Source: Paenibacillus sp. JDR-2 (lineage in GTDB: Bacteria > Bacillota > Bacilli > Paenibacillales > Paenibacillaceae). From it: a stretch of 64,000 bases of DNA. Positions 32,876-41,556 of the stretch are shown piece after piece. How positions within the stretch are numbered: the first letter of the stretch is position 1; every line of letters begins with the position of its first letter. The stretch spans positions 2,743,001 to 2,807,000 of the forward strand of contig NC_012914.1 of the NCBI RefSeq assembly GCF_000023585.1, read 5' to 3'. The notes under the pieces are model-generated. The model was given only the letters and a program-made list of their open reading frames with translations, ran no database searches and was not told the origin of the DNA. Made by a program: the position numbers and the translations under genes.

Positions 32876-33727
32876 ATGAAACCTTATCGTATCAATGAAC
32901 TCGCATCCAAGTATGTCGAGTATGACATGATTCAAACTTACACCGAGCTGCCTGCTTTCCCCGACCCGAGGTTAAGGCTGCTTCATGCCGTATTAAGCGA
33001 GCATGAAACCCTGGAGCCTAGGAGCGAGCTCTATTCGCTGGTTGTATCGTTGGTACAGCTGGGGATGGATACGCATGATCTGATAGACACGGAAGAGACT
33101 CGGCGATCAGAAAACGAGATGAGGTCGAGGCAGCTGAAGGTGCTGGCCGGCGATTATTTCAGCAGCCGTTTTTATCAGCTGTTATCTCAAGCCGGGCAGA
33201 TCAGCATGGTATCCAAGATCAGCGCTGCGGTATGCGAAGTAAACCGATTGAAAATGGATCTTTATACAAAGATGCAGCAATCGCAATTGAAGGCCGAAGA
33301 GTATTTGAACAAGCTGACGGAGCTGAAGAGCGAGATGTTCCAACTGTTCAGCGGCATGATGGAAGGTGCGTTCGTGAAGCTTTGGCCGGAGATGCTGGAG
33401 GATGTGAGCCGTTGCGAGACGGTGTTGGATGAAATGAATCGTTTTGATTCACCATCCCGGTTTTATCAAAGCTGGGCTTATTGGCATGTCATGCAGGAAG
33501 GCACGCCGGAAGAACAGCAAAGTCTGTCCCGGAAGACGGAGCATTCCTTTATTTACGACCTGCGGGGCAAATACGAGCTTCAAAGCAGCCTGGTCTCGAA
33601 GCTGAAAGCCGCAGCAGACAGTCTTCGCAGTACGGCAGCAAAGCTGGAGTCCGACCAGCTGAAGAAAGTGCTTCAGGAATTGGCGGATTCCTTCCTGGAG
33701 AAGATGGCAGCCCACACCAGGGCGTAA
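32876..33727 (+). CDS. hepS: Heptaprenyl diphosphate synthase component I
   Basis: 283 residues, mostly helical. Small non-catalytic subunit that works with HepT to make the C35 chain of menaquinone. Motifs include YSLVVSLVQLGMDTHD, then RQLKVLAGDYFSSRFYQLL, characteristic of the HEPPP_synt_1 family. Begins behind CGGAGG. It heads the quinone gene run hepS-menG-mqnP-ubiX-mqnA-hepT. Confidence 0.9.
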   Translation: MKPYRINELASKYVEYDMIQTYTELPAFPDPRLRLLHAVLSEHETLEPRSELYSLVVSLVQLGMDTHDLIDTEETRRSENEMRSRQLKVLAGDYFSSRFYQLLSQAGQISMVSKISAAVCEVNRLKMDLYTKMQQSQLKAEEYLNKLTELKSEMFQLFSGMMEGAFVKLWPEMLEDVSRCETVLDEMNRFDSPSRFYQSWAYWHVMQEGTPEEQQSLSRKTEHSFIYDLRGKYELQSSLVSKLKAAADSLRSTAAKLESDQLKKVLQELADSFLEKMAAHTRA

Positions 33728-33747
33728 CGAAGCGAGGGATATGACAG

Positions 33748-34494
33748 ATGAATGCAAACACAAGCTCTGAATCAAGTTCAGGCTCCGGCTCGAAAGAACA
33801 TGTGCATGCGCTGTTCGAGAATATAGCGCCTAAATACGATATGATGAACGATCTGCTCAGCTTCCGCAGACATAAGGCTTGGCGGAAATTTACGATGCGC
33901 AAGATGAGCGTACAGCAAGGTCAGACAGCGCTGGATTTGTGCTGCGGTACTTGCGACTGGACGATAGCTCTTGCGAAAGCAAGCGGTACCGGTCAGGTTA
34001 CGGGGCTCGACTTCAGCCAGAACATGCTGGACGTTGGTTCCGTTAAGGTGAACGGCGAAGGGTTGAATAAGCAGATTACGCTTATACAGGGCAATGCGAT
34101 GGAGCTGCCTTTTGCCGATAACTCCTTCGACTTTGTTACGATCGGCTTTGGACTTCGCAACGTTCCGGATTACCTGCAGGTGCTGAAGGAAATGGAACGG
34201 GTCGTGAAGCCGGGCGGCAAGGTAGTATGCCTCGAGTTGTCGAAGCCGTTGTGGCAGCCGTTCAAGGGAATGTATTACTTATACTTTGAACGGATGCTGC
34301 CGACAATCGGCAAATGGGTGGCGAAGCGCTTTGACGAATACAAGTGGCTTCCGGATTCCCTGAAGCTGTTCCCCGACGCCAACCAGTTATCCGAGTTATT
34401 CCGGCAAGCCGGGCTTCGTGAAGTACAAGCCTATCCGCTTACTGGCGGAATCGCGGCACTTCACATCGGTACAAAGGAGAAATCGCAGCAATGA
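33748..34494 (+). CDS. menG: Demethylmenaquinone methyltransferase
   Basis: 248 residues, UbiE/MenG family. Last menaquinone step: SAM-dependent C-methylation of the ring. Motif I is [10 protein letters not shown] with the typical GLDFSQNML, and later [12 protein letters not shown] and [14 protein letters not shown]. It ends overlapping the next gene by four bases. It works with both the classical and the futalosine menaquinone routes. Confidence 0.95.
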   Translation: MNANTSSESSSGSGSKEHVHALFENIAPKYDMMNDLLSFRRHKAWRKFTMRKMSVQQGQTALDLCCGTCDWTIALAKASGTGQVTGLDFSQNMLDVGSVKVNGEGLNKQITLIQGNAMELPFADNSFDFVTIGFGLRNVPDYLQVLKEMERVVKPGGKVVCLELSKPLWQPFKGMYYLYFERMLPTIGKWVAKRFDEYKWLPDSLKLFPDANQLSELFRQAGLREVQAYPLTGGIAALHIGTKEKSQQ

Positions 34495-35366
34495 TTCGCA
34501 AACTACGCATTATTTTGGAAATGATAAAATTTGAACATTCCGTATTTGCTCTTCCATTCGCCTTTATGGGCGCTGTTCTTGGTACTTTAGCGGTAGAGAA
34601 GCGTTTGCCTTCCTGGGGCGAGATTGGCTGGATTGCACTTGCGATGGTTGGTGCCCGCAGCGCGGCCATGAGCCTAAATCGGGTCATTGACAAAGCAATT
34701 GACAAGGCTAACCCAAGAACGGCGCAGCGGGCATTGCCTGCAGGCCTATTGAAATCGATTGAAGTCATCTTATTTATTATCGTCTCCTTCGCCCTGTTGT
34801 TTATTGCGGCGGCAAACTTGGATCCCATTGCGATGAAGCTGATGCCGATTGCGGTTGTGATGCTGGTTCTGTATTCTTATATGAAAAGAATCACCTGGCT
34901 CTGCCACGTGTTCCTTGGCCTTACAATCGGTTTGTCTCCGCTTGGGGGCTGGGTTGCGGTAACGGGCTCGCTGAATGCCTCGGCATGGGTGCTGTATTTT
35001 ACCGTTGCCCTCTGGATCGCAGGCTTTGATATTGTGTACGCTACGCAGGATTACGAATATGACCGCGATAACGGCCTTCATTCGATTCCCGCGCGTTTTG
35101 GCCTCAGAGGGGCTTTGTGGATCGCTAGGGGCTTCCATGTTGTTACGGCAATCGGTTTCTTCGCTTTGTTCTGGATGACCGAACTGAGCTGGGTGTACCT
35201 GATTGGCACAATCGCATCGATTCTGATGCTCTTCTATCAACACTGGCTGGTACGGCCGAATGATCTGTCCCGCGTGCAAATTGCCTTCTTCGGCATGAAC
35301 GGAACCCTCAGCGTTGTATTGTTTGTATTTGCGATGTTTGATCTGCTGGTGGTGCACCAATGGTAG
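34491..35366 (+). CDS. mqnP: UbiA-family prenyltransferase of menaquinone synthesis (MqnP-like)
   Basis: 291-residue membrane enzyme with about nine helices. The first Asp-rich site is [15 protein letters not shown], the second is [12 protein letters not shown], both binding the prenyl diphosphate through magnesium. The neighbours UbiX-like and MqnA point to the futalosine route, in which MqnP prenylates the ring. A UbiA (4-hydroxybenzoate) role is the alternative but ubiquinone is not expected in this kind of bacterium. Overlaps both neighbours. Confidence 0.85.
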   Translation: MIRKLRIILEMIKFEHSVFALPFAFMGAVLGTLAVEKRLPSWGEIGWIALAMVGARSAAMSLNRVIDKAIDKANPRTAQRALPAGLLKSIEVILFIIVSFALLFIAAANLDPIAMKLMPIAVVMLVLYSYMKRITWLCHVFLGLTIGLSPLGGWVAVTGSLNASAWVLYFTVALWIAGFDIVYATQDYEYDRDNGLHSIPARFGLRGALWIARGFHVVTAIGFFALFWMTELSWVYLIGTIASILMLFYQHWLVRPNDLSRVQIAFFGMNGTLSVVLFVFAMFDLLVVHQW

Positions 35367-35989
35367 AATTTAGCGGTGCAACAAGACCTAAACGCTGGGT
35401 AGTCGGGATCACCGGAGCTAGCGGGGCGATTTACGGAATCCGGTTGATTGAAGAATTACTTCAAGCGAATTACGTCGTTCATGTCGTCGTGACGGAAGCG
35501 GGCTGGCGGGTATTGAAAGAAGAACTTGGCTGGGATACATCGCGCCGTCAGGCTGCGCTGGAGCAGCGGTTCGGTGAAGCCGTAACGGCTGGCCGGCTGG
35601 TATTCCATCCGAATGCCGATATCGGCGCAAGCATCGCAAGCGGCTCCTTCCAGGTTGAAGGCATGGCGATTGTGCCTTGCTCGATGGGGTCTCTCGCCTC
35701 GATGGCTCGAGGGATTTCGGACGATCTGCTGACGCGTGCGGCGGATGTCATGCTGAAGGAAGGGCGCAAGCTCATTATCGTTCCGCGCGAGACTCCGCTT
35801 CATGCGATACATTTGGAGAACATGCTTACGCTTGCCCGGCTTGGGGTAAGAATCATTCCGGCTATGCCGGCCTTTTATTATAAACCGCAATCGATGGATG
35901 AAATGATTAATTTCCTTGTCGGTAAAGTGCTCGATAGCATGTCGATCGAGCATCAATTATTCAGAAGATGGGGAGATGACCTTACATGA
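35360..35989 (+). CDS. ubiX: UbiX-family flavin prenyltransferase
   Basis: 209 residues. Makes prenylated FMN, the cofactor of UbiD-type decarboxylases. The flavin/prenyl phosphate-binding GITGASGAIYGIRL and the VPCSMGSLASMARG and PRETPLHAIHLENML segments are typical. It overlaps the end of the prenyltransferase gene by seven bases and the start of mqnA by four. In futalosine pathway gene groups it supplies a decarboxylase (MqnL-like), whose gene is not in the window. Confidence 0.92.
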   Translation: MVEFSGATRPKRWVVGITGASGAIYGIRLIEELLQANYVVHVVVTEAGWRVLKEELGWDTSRRQAALEQRFGEAVTAGRLVFHPNADIGASIASGSFQVEGMAIVPCSMGSLASMARGISDDLLTRAADVMLKEGRKLIIVPRETPLHAIHLENMLTLARLGVRIIPAMPAFYYKPQSMDEMINFLVGKVLDSMSIEHQLFRRWGDDLT

Positions 35990-36846
35990 CGGGAAGACTG
36001 AATCATCCGCTTCGCGTCGGCCGGATTGATTATGCAAATGCATGGCCGCTTTTTCACTATTTAGAGGACTATACCGAGCAAGCCGGCATCGATATTGTGC
36101 TGAAGGTACCGGCTGAACTGAACCGGTTGCTGCGCGAAGGGGAGATACAAGTTTCGGCTGTATCTTCCTTTGCTTACGGTATGAACGATAAGGATTATGT
36201 CCTGTTGCCGCATTTATCGGTAGGGTCGGAGGGAAAAGTAAACTCAATCCTGCTGTTCCTTAAACAACCGATCGAGCAATCTTCTCCGGAGCGAATTGCT
36301 GTTACAACAACGTCGGCAACGTCGGTTAACCTGCTGAAAATATTAATGAAAAAGTATTACGAGCTTGATCCGGCATACGAGTCGGCTGAGCCGGATCTTG
36401 ACCGGATGCTGGAGTGGGCCGATGGCGCTCTTCTGATCGGCGATCCTGCTATCCGGGAGTCTTGGGAAAACAAAGGCTTGACCGTCATTGATCTTGGTGA
36501 AGTGTGGAATCAATGGACGGGGCTGGCAATGACTTACGCCGTTGTAGCGGCGCGCAAGGAAGCGGTGGAACAGTCACCGGAGGCTTTCGAGCGATTGTTC
36601 CAGGCATTTACGGCCAGCAAGGAGAAAAGCGTAGGCGATCTTAAGCCGCTTATCCAGAAGGCAATGGAGCAGCTTGGCGGCGATCCGGATTATTGGCAAA
36701 TGTACTTCACTTGCCTTAATTACGACTTTGGACCAAAGCAGCAGGAAGGCCTTACGTTGTATTTCCGGTATGCAAGTGAGCTTGGCTTGCTCGATCACGA
36801 CGTGAACCTGCATTTTTATAAAGAAGAATCTCTGCCGAACAGGTGA
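35986..36846 (+). CDS. mqnA: Chorismate dehydratase MqnA
   Basis: 286 residues. First committed enzyme of the futalosine pathway: converts chorismate to 3-[(1-carboxyvinyl)oxy]benzoate. The RVGRIDYANAWPLFHYL start, VSAVSSFAYG and GDPAIR segments match the family (periplasmic-binding-protein-like fold). Its position amid chorismate and menaquinone genes is sensible: chorismate formed by the aro genes downstream is drawn here and into trp. Four-base overlap with ubiX. Confidence 0.9.
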   Translation: MTGRLNHPLRVGRIDYANAWPLFHYLEDYTEQAGIDIVLKVPAELNRLLREGEIQVSAVSSFAYGMNDKDYVLLPHLSVGSEGKVNSILLFLKQPIEQSSPERIAVTTTSATSVNLLKILMKKYYELDPAYESAEPDLDRMLEWADGALLIGDPAIRESWENKGLTVIDLGEVWNQWTGLAMTYAVVAARKEAVEQSPEAFERLFQAFTASKEKSVGDLKPLIQKAMEQLGGDPDYWQMYFTCLNYDFGPKQQEGLTLYFRYASELGLLDHDVNLHFYKEESLPNR

Positions 36847-36850
36847 AAGT

Positions 36851-37825
36851 ATGAAACTATTAGACATTTTTGCAAAGTTAAAAGGCGATATGTCCCGAAT
36901 CGAGCAAGAGCTGGAACGAAGCATATCGTTCGGCGATGAGCTGCTTAGCGAGACGTCTCTTCACCTGCTGAAGGCAGGGGGGAAACGGCTGCGCCCCGTA
37001 TTTGTGCTTCTAGCGGGCAAGTTCGGCCAATACGACCTTGATAAACTGACGAAAGTAGCCGTGCCGCTTGAACTCATCCATATGTCTTCCCTGGTGCATG
37101 ACGATGTTATTGACGATGCATCAACGCGGCGCGGTCAGCTAACCGTCAAATCCAAATGGGATAATCGGATTGCCATGTACACGGGCGATTATATTTTCGG
37201 CAGGGCGCTCACGATAGTAACAGAGCTGGATGATCCGTTTATTCATCAGATGCTCTCGAAATCTCTTGTGCAGATGAGCATCGGAGAGATGGAGCAAATC
37301 CGTTATTTCTTTAATACCGAACAAACGATCCGCGATTATTTGCTGCGCATTCGCCGCAAAACGGCACTGCTGATCGCAATCAGCTGTCAGCTTGGCGCTG
37401 CTGCGGCAGGGGCGGACAGGGCTACGCTTAACCGGCTGTACCGTTACGGTTATAATGTCGGAATGACCTTCCAGATCCGTGATGATATGCTGGATTTGTT
37501 CGGCACGGAGAAGCAGATCGGCAAGCCTCCGGGTTCGGATATCCGGCAAGGAAACATTACGCTGCCCGTCATTCTCGCCTTGAAGGATGACAAGGTGCGT
37601 GAACCTTTGCTGGAACAAATCCGGATTATCCGTGAGCATAACGGGAATGTTGATACCAAACCGGCCATTTCGCTGATCAAGAGCAGCAAAGGCATTCAGC
37701 TGGCTGATCAGCTTGCAAATGATTACATCAAAAAAGCTTTGGCCGCTTTAGAAGGATTACCGAGTATCGGGGCGAAGAAGAATCTGATTGACATTGCGCA
37801 TTTTGTAGGAAAGCGTAACTATTAG
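36851..37825 (+). CDS. hepT: Heptaprenyl diphosphate synthase component II
   Basis: 324 residues. Catalytic prenyl synthase subunit. First Asp-rich motif is HDDVIDDAS (residues about 80-88), second is QIRDDMLDLFG (about 209-219), plus GGKRLRP near 37. Pairs with HepS. It starts five bases after mqnA, and its stop is followed by the ndk repeat array. Confidence 0.95.
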   Translation: MKLLDIFAKLKGDMSRIEQELERSISFGDELLSETSLHLLKAGGKRLRPVFVLLAGKFGQYDLDKLTKVAVPLELIHMSSLVHDDVIDDASTRRGQLTVKSKWDNRIAMYTGDYIFGRALTIVTELDDPFIHQMLSKSLVQMSIGEMEQIRYFFNTEQTIRDYLLRIRRKTALLIAISCQLGAAAAGADRATLNRLYRYGYNVGMTFQIRDDMLDLFGTEKQIGKPPGSDIRQGNITLPVILALKDDKVREPLLEQIRIIREHNGNVDTKPAISLIKSSKGIQLADQLANDYIKKALAALEGLPSIGAKKNLIDIAHFVGKRNY

Positions 37826-37840
37826 GGAATGCATTCTTAC

Positions 37841-38031
37841 TGCTCCACAATTCTTTTAAGGAGATGCTTACGAAGCAAGAATTGCTCCACAATTCTTTTA
37901 AGCAGATGCTTACGAAGCAAGAGTTGCTCCACAATTCTTTAAAGCAGATGCTTACGAAGCAAGAATTGCTCCACAATTCTTTAAAGCAGATGCTTACGAA
38001 GCAAGAACTGCTCCACAATTCTTTTAAGGAG
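37841..38031 (+). repeat. 42-bp tandem repeat array, four full copies plus a half, ending in the ndk ribosome binding site
   Basis: Units at 37841-37882, 37883-37924, 37925-37966 and 37967-38008, then a partial copy 38009-38031. Each unit has TGCTCCACAATTCTT, then TTAAG or TAAAG, then CAGATGCTTACGAAGC or GAGATGCTTACGAAGC. Copies differ at few positions (TTAAGGAG in the first and last, AAGCAG in the middle ones). AAGAATTG-CTCCA-CAATTCTT forms a hairpin at each junction. The last copy gives AAGGAGGT for ndk. Confidence 0.97.
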
Positions 38032-38064
38032 GTAGCGTATGGAAAGAACATTTTTGATGATTAA
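37864..38064 (+). other. Open frame across the repeat array, 14-residue periodic
   Basis: Because 42 is divisible by three, one frame stays open and reads MLTKQELLHNS(F/L)KQ repeatedly; it ends inside ndk in another frame. The ATG directly abuts GGAG without spacing. It is probably a by-product of the repeats, but a translated leader is possible. Confidence 0.25.
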
Positions 38065-38482
38065 ACCGGATGGCGTGCAACGCGGCCTCATCGGTGAGAT
38101 TGTATCGCGGTTCGAACGCAAAGGCCTGAAGCTGGTTGCCGCCAAATTTATGGCGATAAGCAGAGAACTTGCAGAAACCCATTATGCCGAACACCATGGC
38201 AAGCCCTTTTACGAGCCGCTGCTGAACTTTGTTACAGCCGGCCCAGTCTTTGCCATGGTATGGCAGGGAGATAACGTTATCGCTCTCACGCGTGCCATGA
38301 TTGGCAAGACGGATGCGGTAGACGCGCTGCCAGGCACTATTCGTTCGGATTTTGCCGTACATACGAATTTGAATTTGATTCATGGATCGGATTCTCCGGA
38401 AAGCGCGGCAAGGGAAATCGCGAATTTCTTCTCGCCTGAGCAGCTGGTGGAATACGAACATACCGTTCAGCGTTGGATCTAA
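38039..38482 (+). CDS. ndk: Nucleoside diphosphate kinase
   Basis: 147 residues. Transfers the gamma phosphate from ATP to NDPs through a phospho-His intermediate; the catalytic His115 is in [21 protein letters not shown] near residue 9 is the usual nucleotide-binding part. The start is fixed by AAGGAGGT from the last repeat copy. In B. subtilis ndk also lies between hepT and cheR. Confidence 0.96.
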   Translation: MERTFLMIKPDGVQRGLIGEIVSRFERKGLKLVAAKFMAISRELAETHYAEHHGKPFYEPLLNFVTAGPVFAMVWQGDNVIALTRAMIGKTDAVDALPGTIRSDFAVHTNLNLIHGSDSPESAAREIANFFSPEQLVEYEHTVQRWI

Positions 38483-38519
38483 GCCATACATAACGCTGTA
38501 GTTACAACAGGAGGCGTCC

Positions 38520-39305
38520 ATGTCGGAGGATCTGGATTTCGATCTTTTTATCCAAAGAATGAAGACTAAGACCAATATCGATTTGTCGCAGTATAAAGAA
38601 GCCCAAATGAAGCGTCGTCTGACGACGCTTCGCCAGAAGCACGGATACGATACGTTTGAGGCTTATTGGAAAGCTATTGAACAGGACCGGAGCCTGCTGA
38701 ATGAATTTTTGGACCGCATGACCATTAACGTATCCGAATTCTGGAGAAACCCGAACCGGTGGGAAGTGCTGCAAAGCCGCTTCCTGCCGGAAATGCTCCA
38801 GCGGGGGGAGAGGCTCAAGGTATGGAGTGCCGCTTGTTCGACGGGAGAAGAGCCGTACACGATCGCGATGATTCTGTCAGAACTTAACGCGCTTCCTAAA
38901 ACGTCCTTACTGGCGACTGACCTGGATTCCGTTGTACTGGAAAAAGCGAAAGAAGGGCAGTATTTGGAGCGTTCTTTGCGGGATGTCCCGGCTGCCTACA
39001 GGCAGAAGTATTTCCAGCCGGATCACGGGATGCACGCGGTGTCGGATAAGCTCAAGAACGCAATTACGTTTAAACAGCAGAATCTGCTTTACGATTCATT
39101 TGATCAATCCTTTGACCTCATCGTCTGCAGGAATGTCATGATTTATTTCACGGAAGAAGCCAAGCACTTATTGTATCAAAAATTCGCAAGCGCGCTTCGG
39201 CCCGGAGGACTCCTGTTCGTCGGAAGCACGGAGCAGATTTTCTCCCCTTCTCAATATGGGTTTGAGTCGGCCGATACCTTTTTCTACAGAAGAATTACCG
39301 GCTAA
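38520..39305 (+). CDS. cheR: Chemotaxis protein methyltransferase CheR
   Basis: 261 residues. Methylates glutamates of chemoreceptors using SAM. All-helical N-terminal domain (about 1-75), then a Rossmann domain with WSAACSTGEEPYTIAM, and CRNVMIYF near residue 205. Start behind AGGAGG. Downstream position of aroC in B. subtilis is here taken by a small gene. Confidence 0.94.
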   Translation: MSEDLDFDLFIQRMKTKTNIDLSQYKEAQMKRRLTTLRQKHGYDTFEAYWKAIEQDRSLLNEFLDRMTINVSEFWRNPNRWEVLQSRFLPEMLQRGERLKVWSAACSTGEEPYTIAMILSELNALPKTSLLATDLDSVVLEKAKEGQYLERSLRDVPAAYRQKYFQPDHGMHAVSDKLKNAITFKQQNLLYDSFDQSFDLIVCRNVMIYFTEEAKHLLYQKFASALRPGGLLFVGSTEQIFSPSQYGFESADTFFYRRITG

Positions 39306-39367
39306 TGTATACCGATTTCCATCCGCTCCAATACTAAAGACAACCGAACTTTTATTGGAGGATGAAG

Positions 39368-39529
39368 ATGGACAAGCGACAAGTGATTCACGCTTACCGA
39401 AGCGGGATCATATCCATTCAAGAATGCGCTCAGATTCTTGGTCTCGACAGCCGTCAGCTGCCTAATCTGTTAAGTCAGATGGCAGTGAAGGCAGACTGGG
39501 AAACAAACAAGCGCTTTGTGAACAGCTAA
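39368..39529 (+). CDS. Small helix-turn-helix-like protein
   Basis: 53 residues. The segment ISIQECAQILGLDSRQLPNL (about 15-34) looks like a helix-turn-helix of a Sinorhizobium- or MerR-like type. TTGGAGG lies six bases ahead of the ATG. It sits alone between cheR and a terminator. DNA binding is inferred from the pattern only. Confidence 0.55.
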   Translation: MDKRQVIHAYRSGIISIQECAQILGLDSRQLPNLLSQMAVKADWETNKRFVNS

Positions 39530-39550
39530 CGCTTTTCCATAGCCGCCCGA

Positions 39551-39595
39551 AAGGCGGATGTTAGAGCCAGAAATGGCTTTGGCATCCGCCTTTTT
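39551..39595 (+). terminator. Terminator between cheR block and aroB
   Basis: AGGCGGATG pairs with CATCCGCCT around AGCCA/TGGCT, followed by five T. Confidence 0.92.
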
Positions 39596-39620
39596 GCGTA
39601 ACTAAGCGCTTCCGCATTTC

Positions 39621-39649
39621 TTGTCAAAGCCTGAAGCCTGTACTATAAT
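39621..39649 (+). promoter_or_regulatory. Strong sigma-A promoter for aroB-aroH
   Basis: TTGTCA and TATAAT with exactly 17 bases between them. Confidence 0.85.
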
Positions 39650-39706
39650 GAGCAAAGATGTTTACATAACAAGCCCGGAATATGAACAGTTAGGATGGTA
39701 CAGATC

Positions 39707-40801
39707 ATGCGCGAACTGAAAGTTGAGCTAGGCGAACGCTCTTATCCCATTTATATCGGTGAAGGTCTTTTGCAGGAAGCGGCAGCGTATTTCAAAAAGC
39801 ATCAGATTAGCTTGAAATCTCCGCTTCTTATCATTACGGATGAACGTGTTGCCCCTCATTATCTCGAGCCGCTCGAAGGTACTCTTCGTGAAGCCGGTTT
39901 TACAGTAGCTAGTGCGGTTGTCCCTGCTGGCGAAAGCTCCAAATCGCTCTCCATGCTGGAAAGCCTCGTGACAAAAGCGCTTGAAGCCGGACTCGACCGG
40001 AAATCAACGATTGTAGCTTTGGGCGGCGGTGTAGTTGGGGATCTTGCCGGATTTGTCGCGGCATCCTACATGCGCGGCGTGAAGTTTGTGCAAATCCCAA
40101 CGACGATCCTGGCGCATGACTCCAGTGTTGGCGGCAAGGTTGCGGTTAACCATCCGCTTGCCAAAAACATTATTGGCGCTTTCCATCAGCCTGAGATGGT
40201 GCTTTATGATCTAAACACGCTGCAGTCGCTGCCTCCGAGGGAAGTAAGCGCGGGCTTGTCGGAAGTTGTGAAGCACGGGTTAATCTGGGATGCGGAATTT
40301 ACGACATGGTGCGAAGAAAATGCAGACCGTTTGCTTGCGCTTGAACCGGATGCGCTTGGATATGCCCTTTATAAAGGCTGCAGCGTAAAGGCAGCCGTTG
40401 TATCTCAAGATGAGCGCGAGAATGACCTGCGCGCGATTCTGAACCTTGGCCATACGATCGGCCACGCGCTGGAAGCGGTAGCCGGCTATGGCGAGCTTTT
40501 GCATGGGGAAGCAATCTCCATTGGCATGATTGGCTCGGCGAGACTGGGATTGCGCTACGGCGCGCCTGAAGAGGTTTATACGACCACGAAGCGCGTATTG
40601 TCCAAGGTAGGCCTTCCGGTAAAGCTTCCGGCGCATTTTGACGTAGATGCCATTATGGATGCGATGATGCATGACAAGAAATTCAGCGAGAGCACGATGG
40701 TATTTGTAGTGCCAACCGAGATCGGCAAGGTGGAAATCAAGAAGGATGTACAGTCCGCATGGGTACGGTACATCGTTGAGCAATTGAAACTGGAGGCGTA
40801 A
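39707..40801 (+). CDS. aroB: 3-dehydroquinate synthase
   Basis: About 364 residues. Second shikimate pathway enzyme, converting DAHP to 3-dehydroquinate with NAD. Motifs: GEGLLQ, the NAD-binding GGGVVGDLAGFVAASYMRG, QIPTTILAHDSSVGGK, and the metal ligands in HGLIWD, LGHTIGHALE and HGEAI. The start at 39707 matches the family N terminus; 39695 is an in-frame alternative. Followed closely by aroH. Confidence 0.95.
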   Translation: MRELKVELGERSYPIYIGEGLLQEAAAYFKKHQISLKSPLLIITDERVAPHYLEPLEGTLREAGFTVASAVVPAGESSKSLSMLESLVTKALEAGLDRKSTIVALGGGVVGDLAGFVAASYMRGVKFVQIPTTILAHDSSVGGKVAVNHPLAKNIIGAFHQPEMVLYDLNTLQSLPPREVSAGLSEVVKHGLIWDAEFTTWCEENADRLLALEPDALGYALYKGCSVKAAVVSQDERENDLRAILNLGHTIGHALEAVAGYGELLHGEAISIGMIGSARLGLRYGAPEEVYTTTKRVLSKVGLPVKLPAHFDVDAIMDAMMHDKKFSESTMVFVVPTEIGKVEIKKDVQSAWVRYIVEQLKLEA

Positions 40802-40806
40802 AAGGG

Positions 40807-41175
40807 ATGACAGTTAGAGGGATTCGCGGTGCCATTACCGTCGACGTAAATGAAAAAGAGCCTATTTTGCAGGCAACGCTTGAGCTGCTGCAGGAAGTTG
40901 TGAAACAAAACGATATCGTACCGGATGATATTGCAAGCGTGTTTATTACCGTTACGCAAGACTTGGACGCTACATTCCCGGCAATTGCGATCCGTCAAAT
41001 GGGCGGCTGGGATCTTGTTCCATTAATGTGCGCGCTTGAAGTGCCGGTGAAAGGCAGCCTTGAGCGCTGTGTCCGTTTTATGATCCATCTGAATACGGAC
41101 AAAACCCAAGCCGAGATTAACCATGTCTATCTTGGAGGAGCGCGCGTGCTTCGTCCGGATTTGTCAAAATCCTGA
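40807..41175 (+). CDS. aroH: Chorismate mutase, AroH type
   Basis: 122 residues. Turns chorismate into prephenate for tyrosine and phenylalanine synthesis. The GIRGAITVD start, ITVTQDLDATFPA middle, and RCVRFMIHLNT (active-site Arg) end match the trimeric AroH family. It starts six bases after aroB. Confidence 0.95.
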   Translation: MTVRGIRGAITVDVNEKEPILQATLELLQEVVKQNDIVPDDIASVFITVTQDLDATFPAIAIRQMGGWDLVPLMCALEVPVKGSLERCVRFMIHLNTDKTQAEINHVYLGGARVLRPDLSKS

Positions 41176-41204
41176 TTGACGCGAGGTCTAATCGGTAGTA
41201 TATT
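41176..41204 (+). promoter_or_regulatory. Promoter of the trp operon
   Basis: TTGACG and TATATT with a 17-base spacer; start near 41211, leaving a 346-base leader. The -35 begins at the aroH stop. Confidence 0.85.
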
Positions 41205-41320
41205 GAGACTTAACAATAGTTAGGCAAGAGAAGAGTAGCAAGTTAAGAGACAGGTTTTAGAGGAAACATGGACCGTCATCACAGGATGGCGCATCCGTTT
41301 CAAAAGAGGTAGCAGGCTTT

Positions 41321-41373
41321 TAGTTGAGTTGAGATGAGTTAAGCAGAGACGAGTGCAGGACAGTTGAGAATAG
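41321..41373 (+). promoter_or_regulatory. TRAP (MtrB) binding site in the trp leader
   Basis: Eleven NAG triplets begin exactly every five bases at 41321, 41326, 41331 and so on to 41371: TAG GAG GAG GAG AAG GAG GAG CAG CAG GAG TAG, each separated by two bases. This count equals the eleven subunits of TRAP and the spacing is that of known sites. In the presence of tryptophan TRAP should bind here. Confidence 0.93.
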
Positions 41374-41482
41374 AAGGCTTGTTTACCGCAGCTAAGCGCA
41401 GAAGATAGTATCGTTATCATGCGCCTTAGGTCTATTCTTTATTTTGTTCGCAATCTTATTTGTCATCATCTATACATTCAAC

Positions 41483-41509
41483 GCCCCTGCTCCCGGCAGG
41501 GGCTTTTTT
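41483..41509 (+). terminator. Intrinsic terminator of the trp leader
   Basis: GCCCCTG pairs with CAGGGGC (7 bp) around a 7-base loop, then six T. It ends 47 bases before trpE and is the expected attenuator. Candidate antiterminator: AGAATAGA (41367-41374, within the TRAP site) with TCTATTCT (41431-41438), enclosing TAAGCGCA/TGCGC-C-TTA. This does not overlap the terminator, so the switch mechanism remains unclear. Confidence 0.85.
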
Positions 41510-41556
41510 AATGCCCTTCTAACCCATACGCGAGTACCAAGAGGAGGAACCCCCCC

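Noticed and set aside
37841-38031. CRISPR array
   Set aside because: The 42-bp units are directly contiguous with no unique spacers and there are no cas genes.
41217-41262. Second TRAP site in the trp leader
   Set aside because: NAG triplets are present but spacing is irregular (gaps of 0 to 4 or more), unlike the strict 5-base period at 41321-41373.
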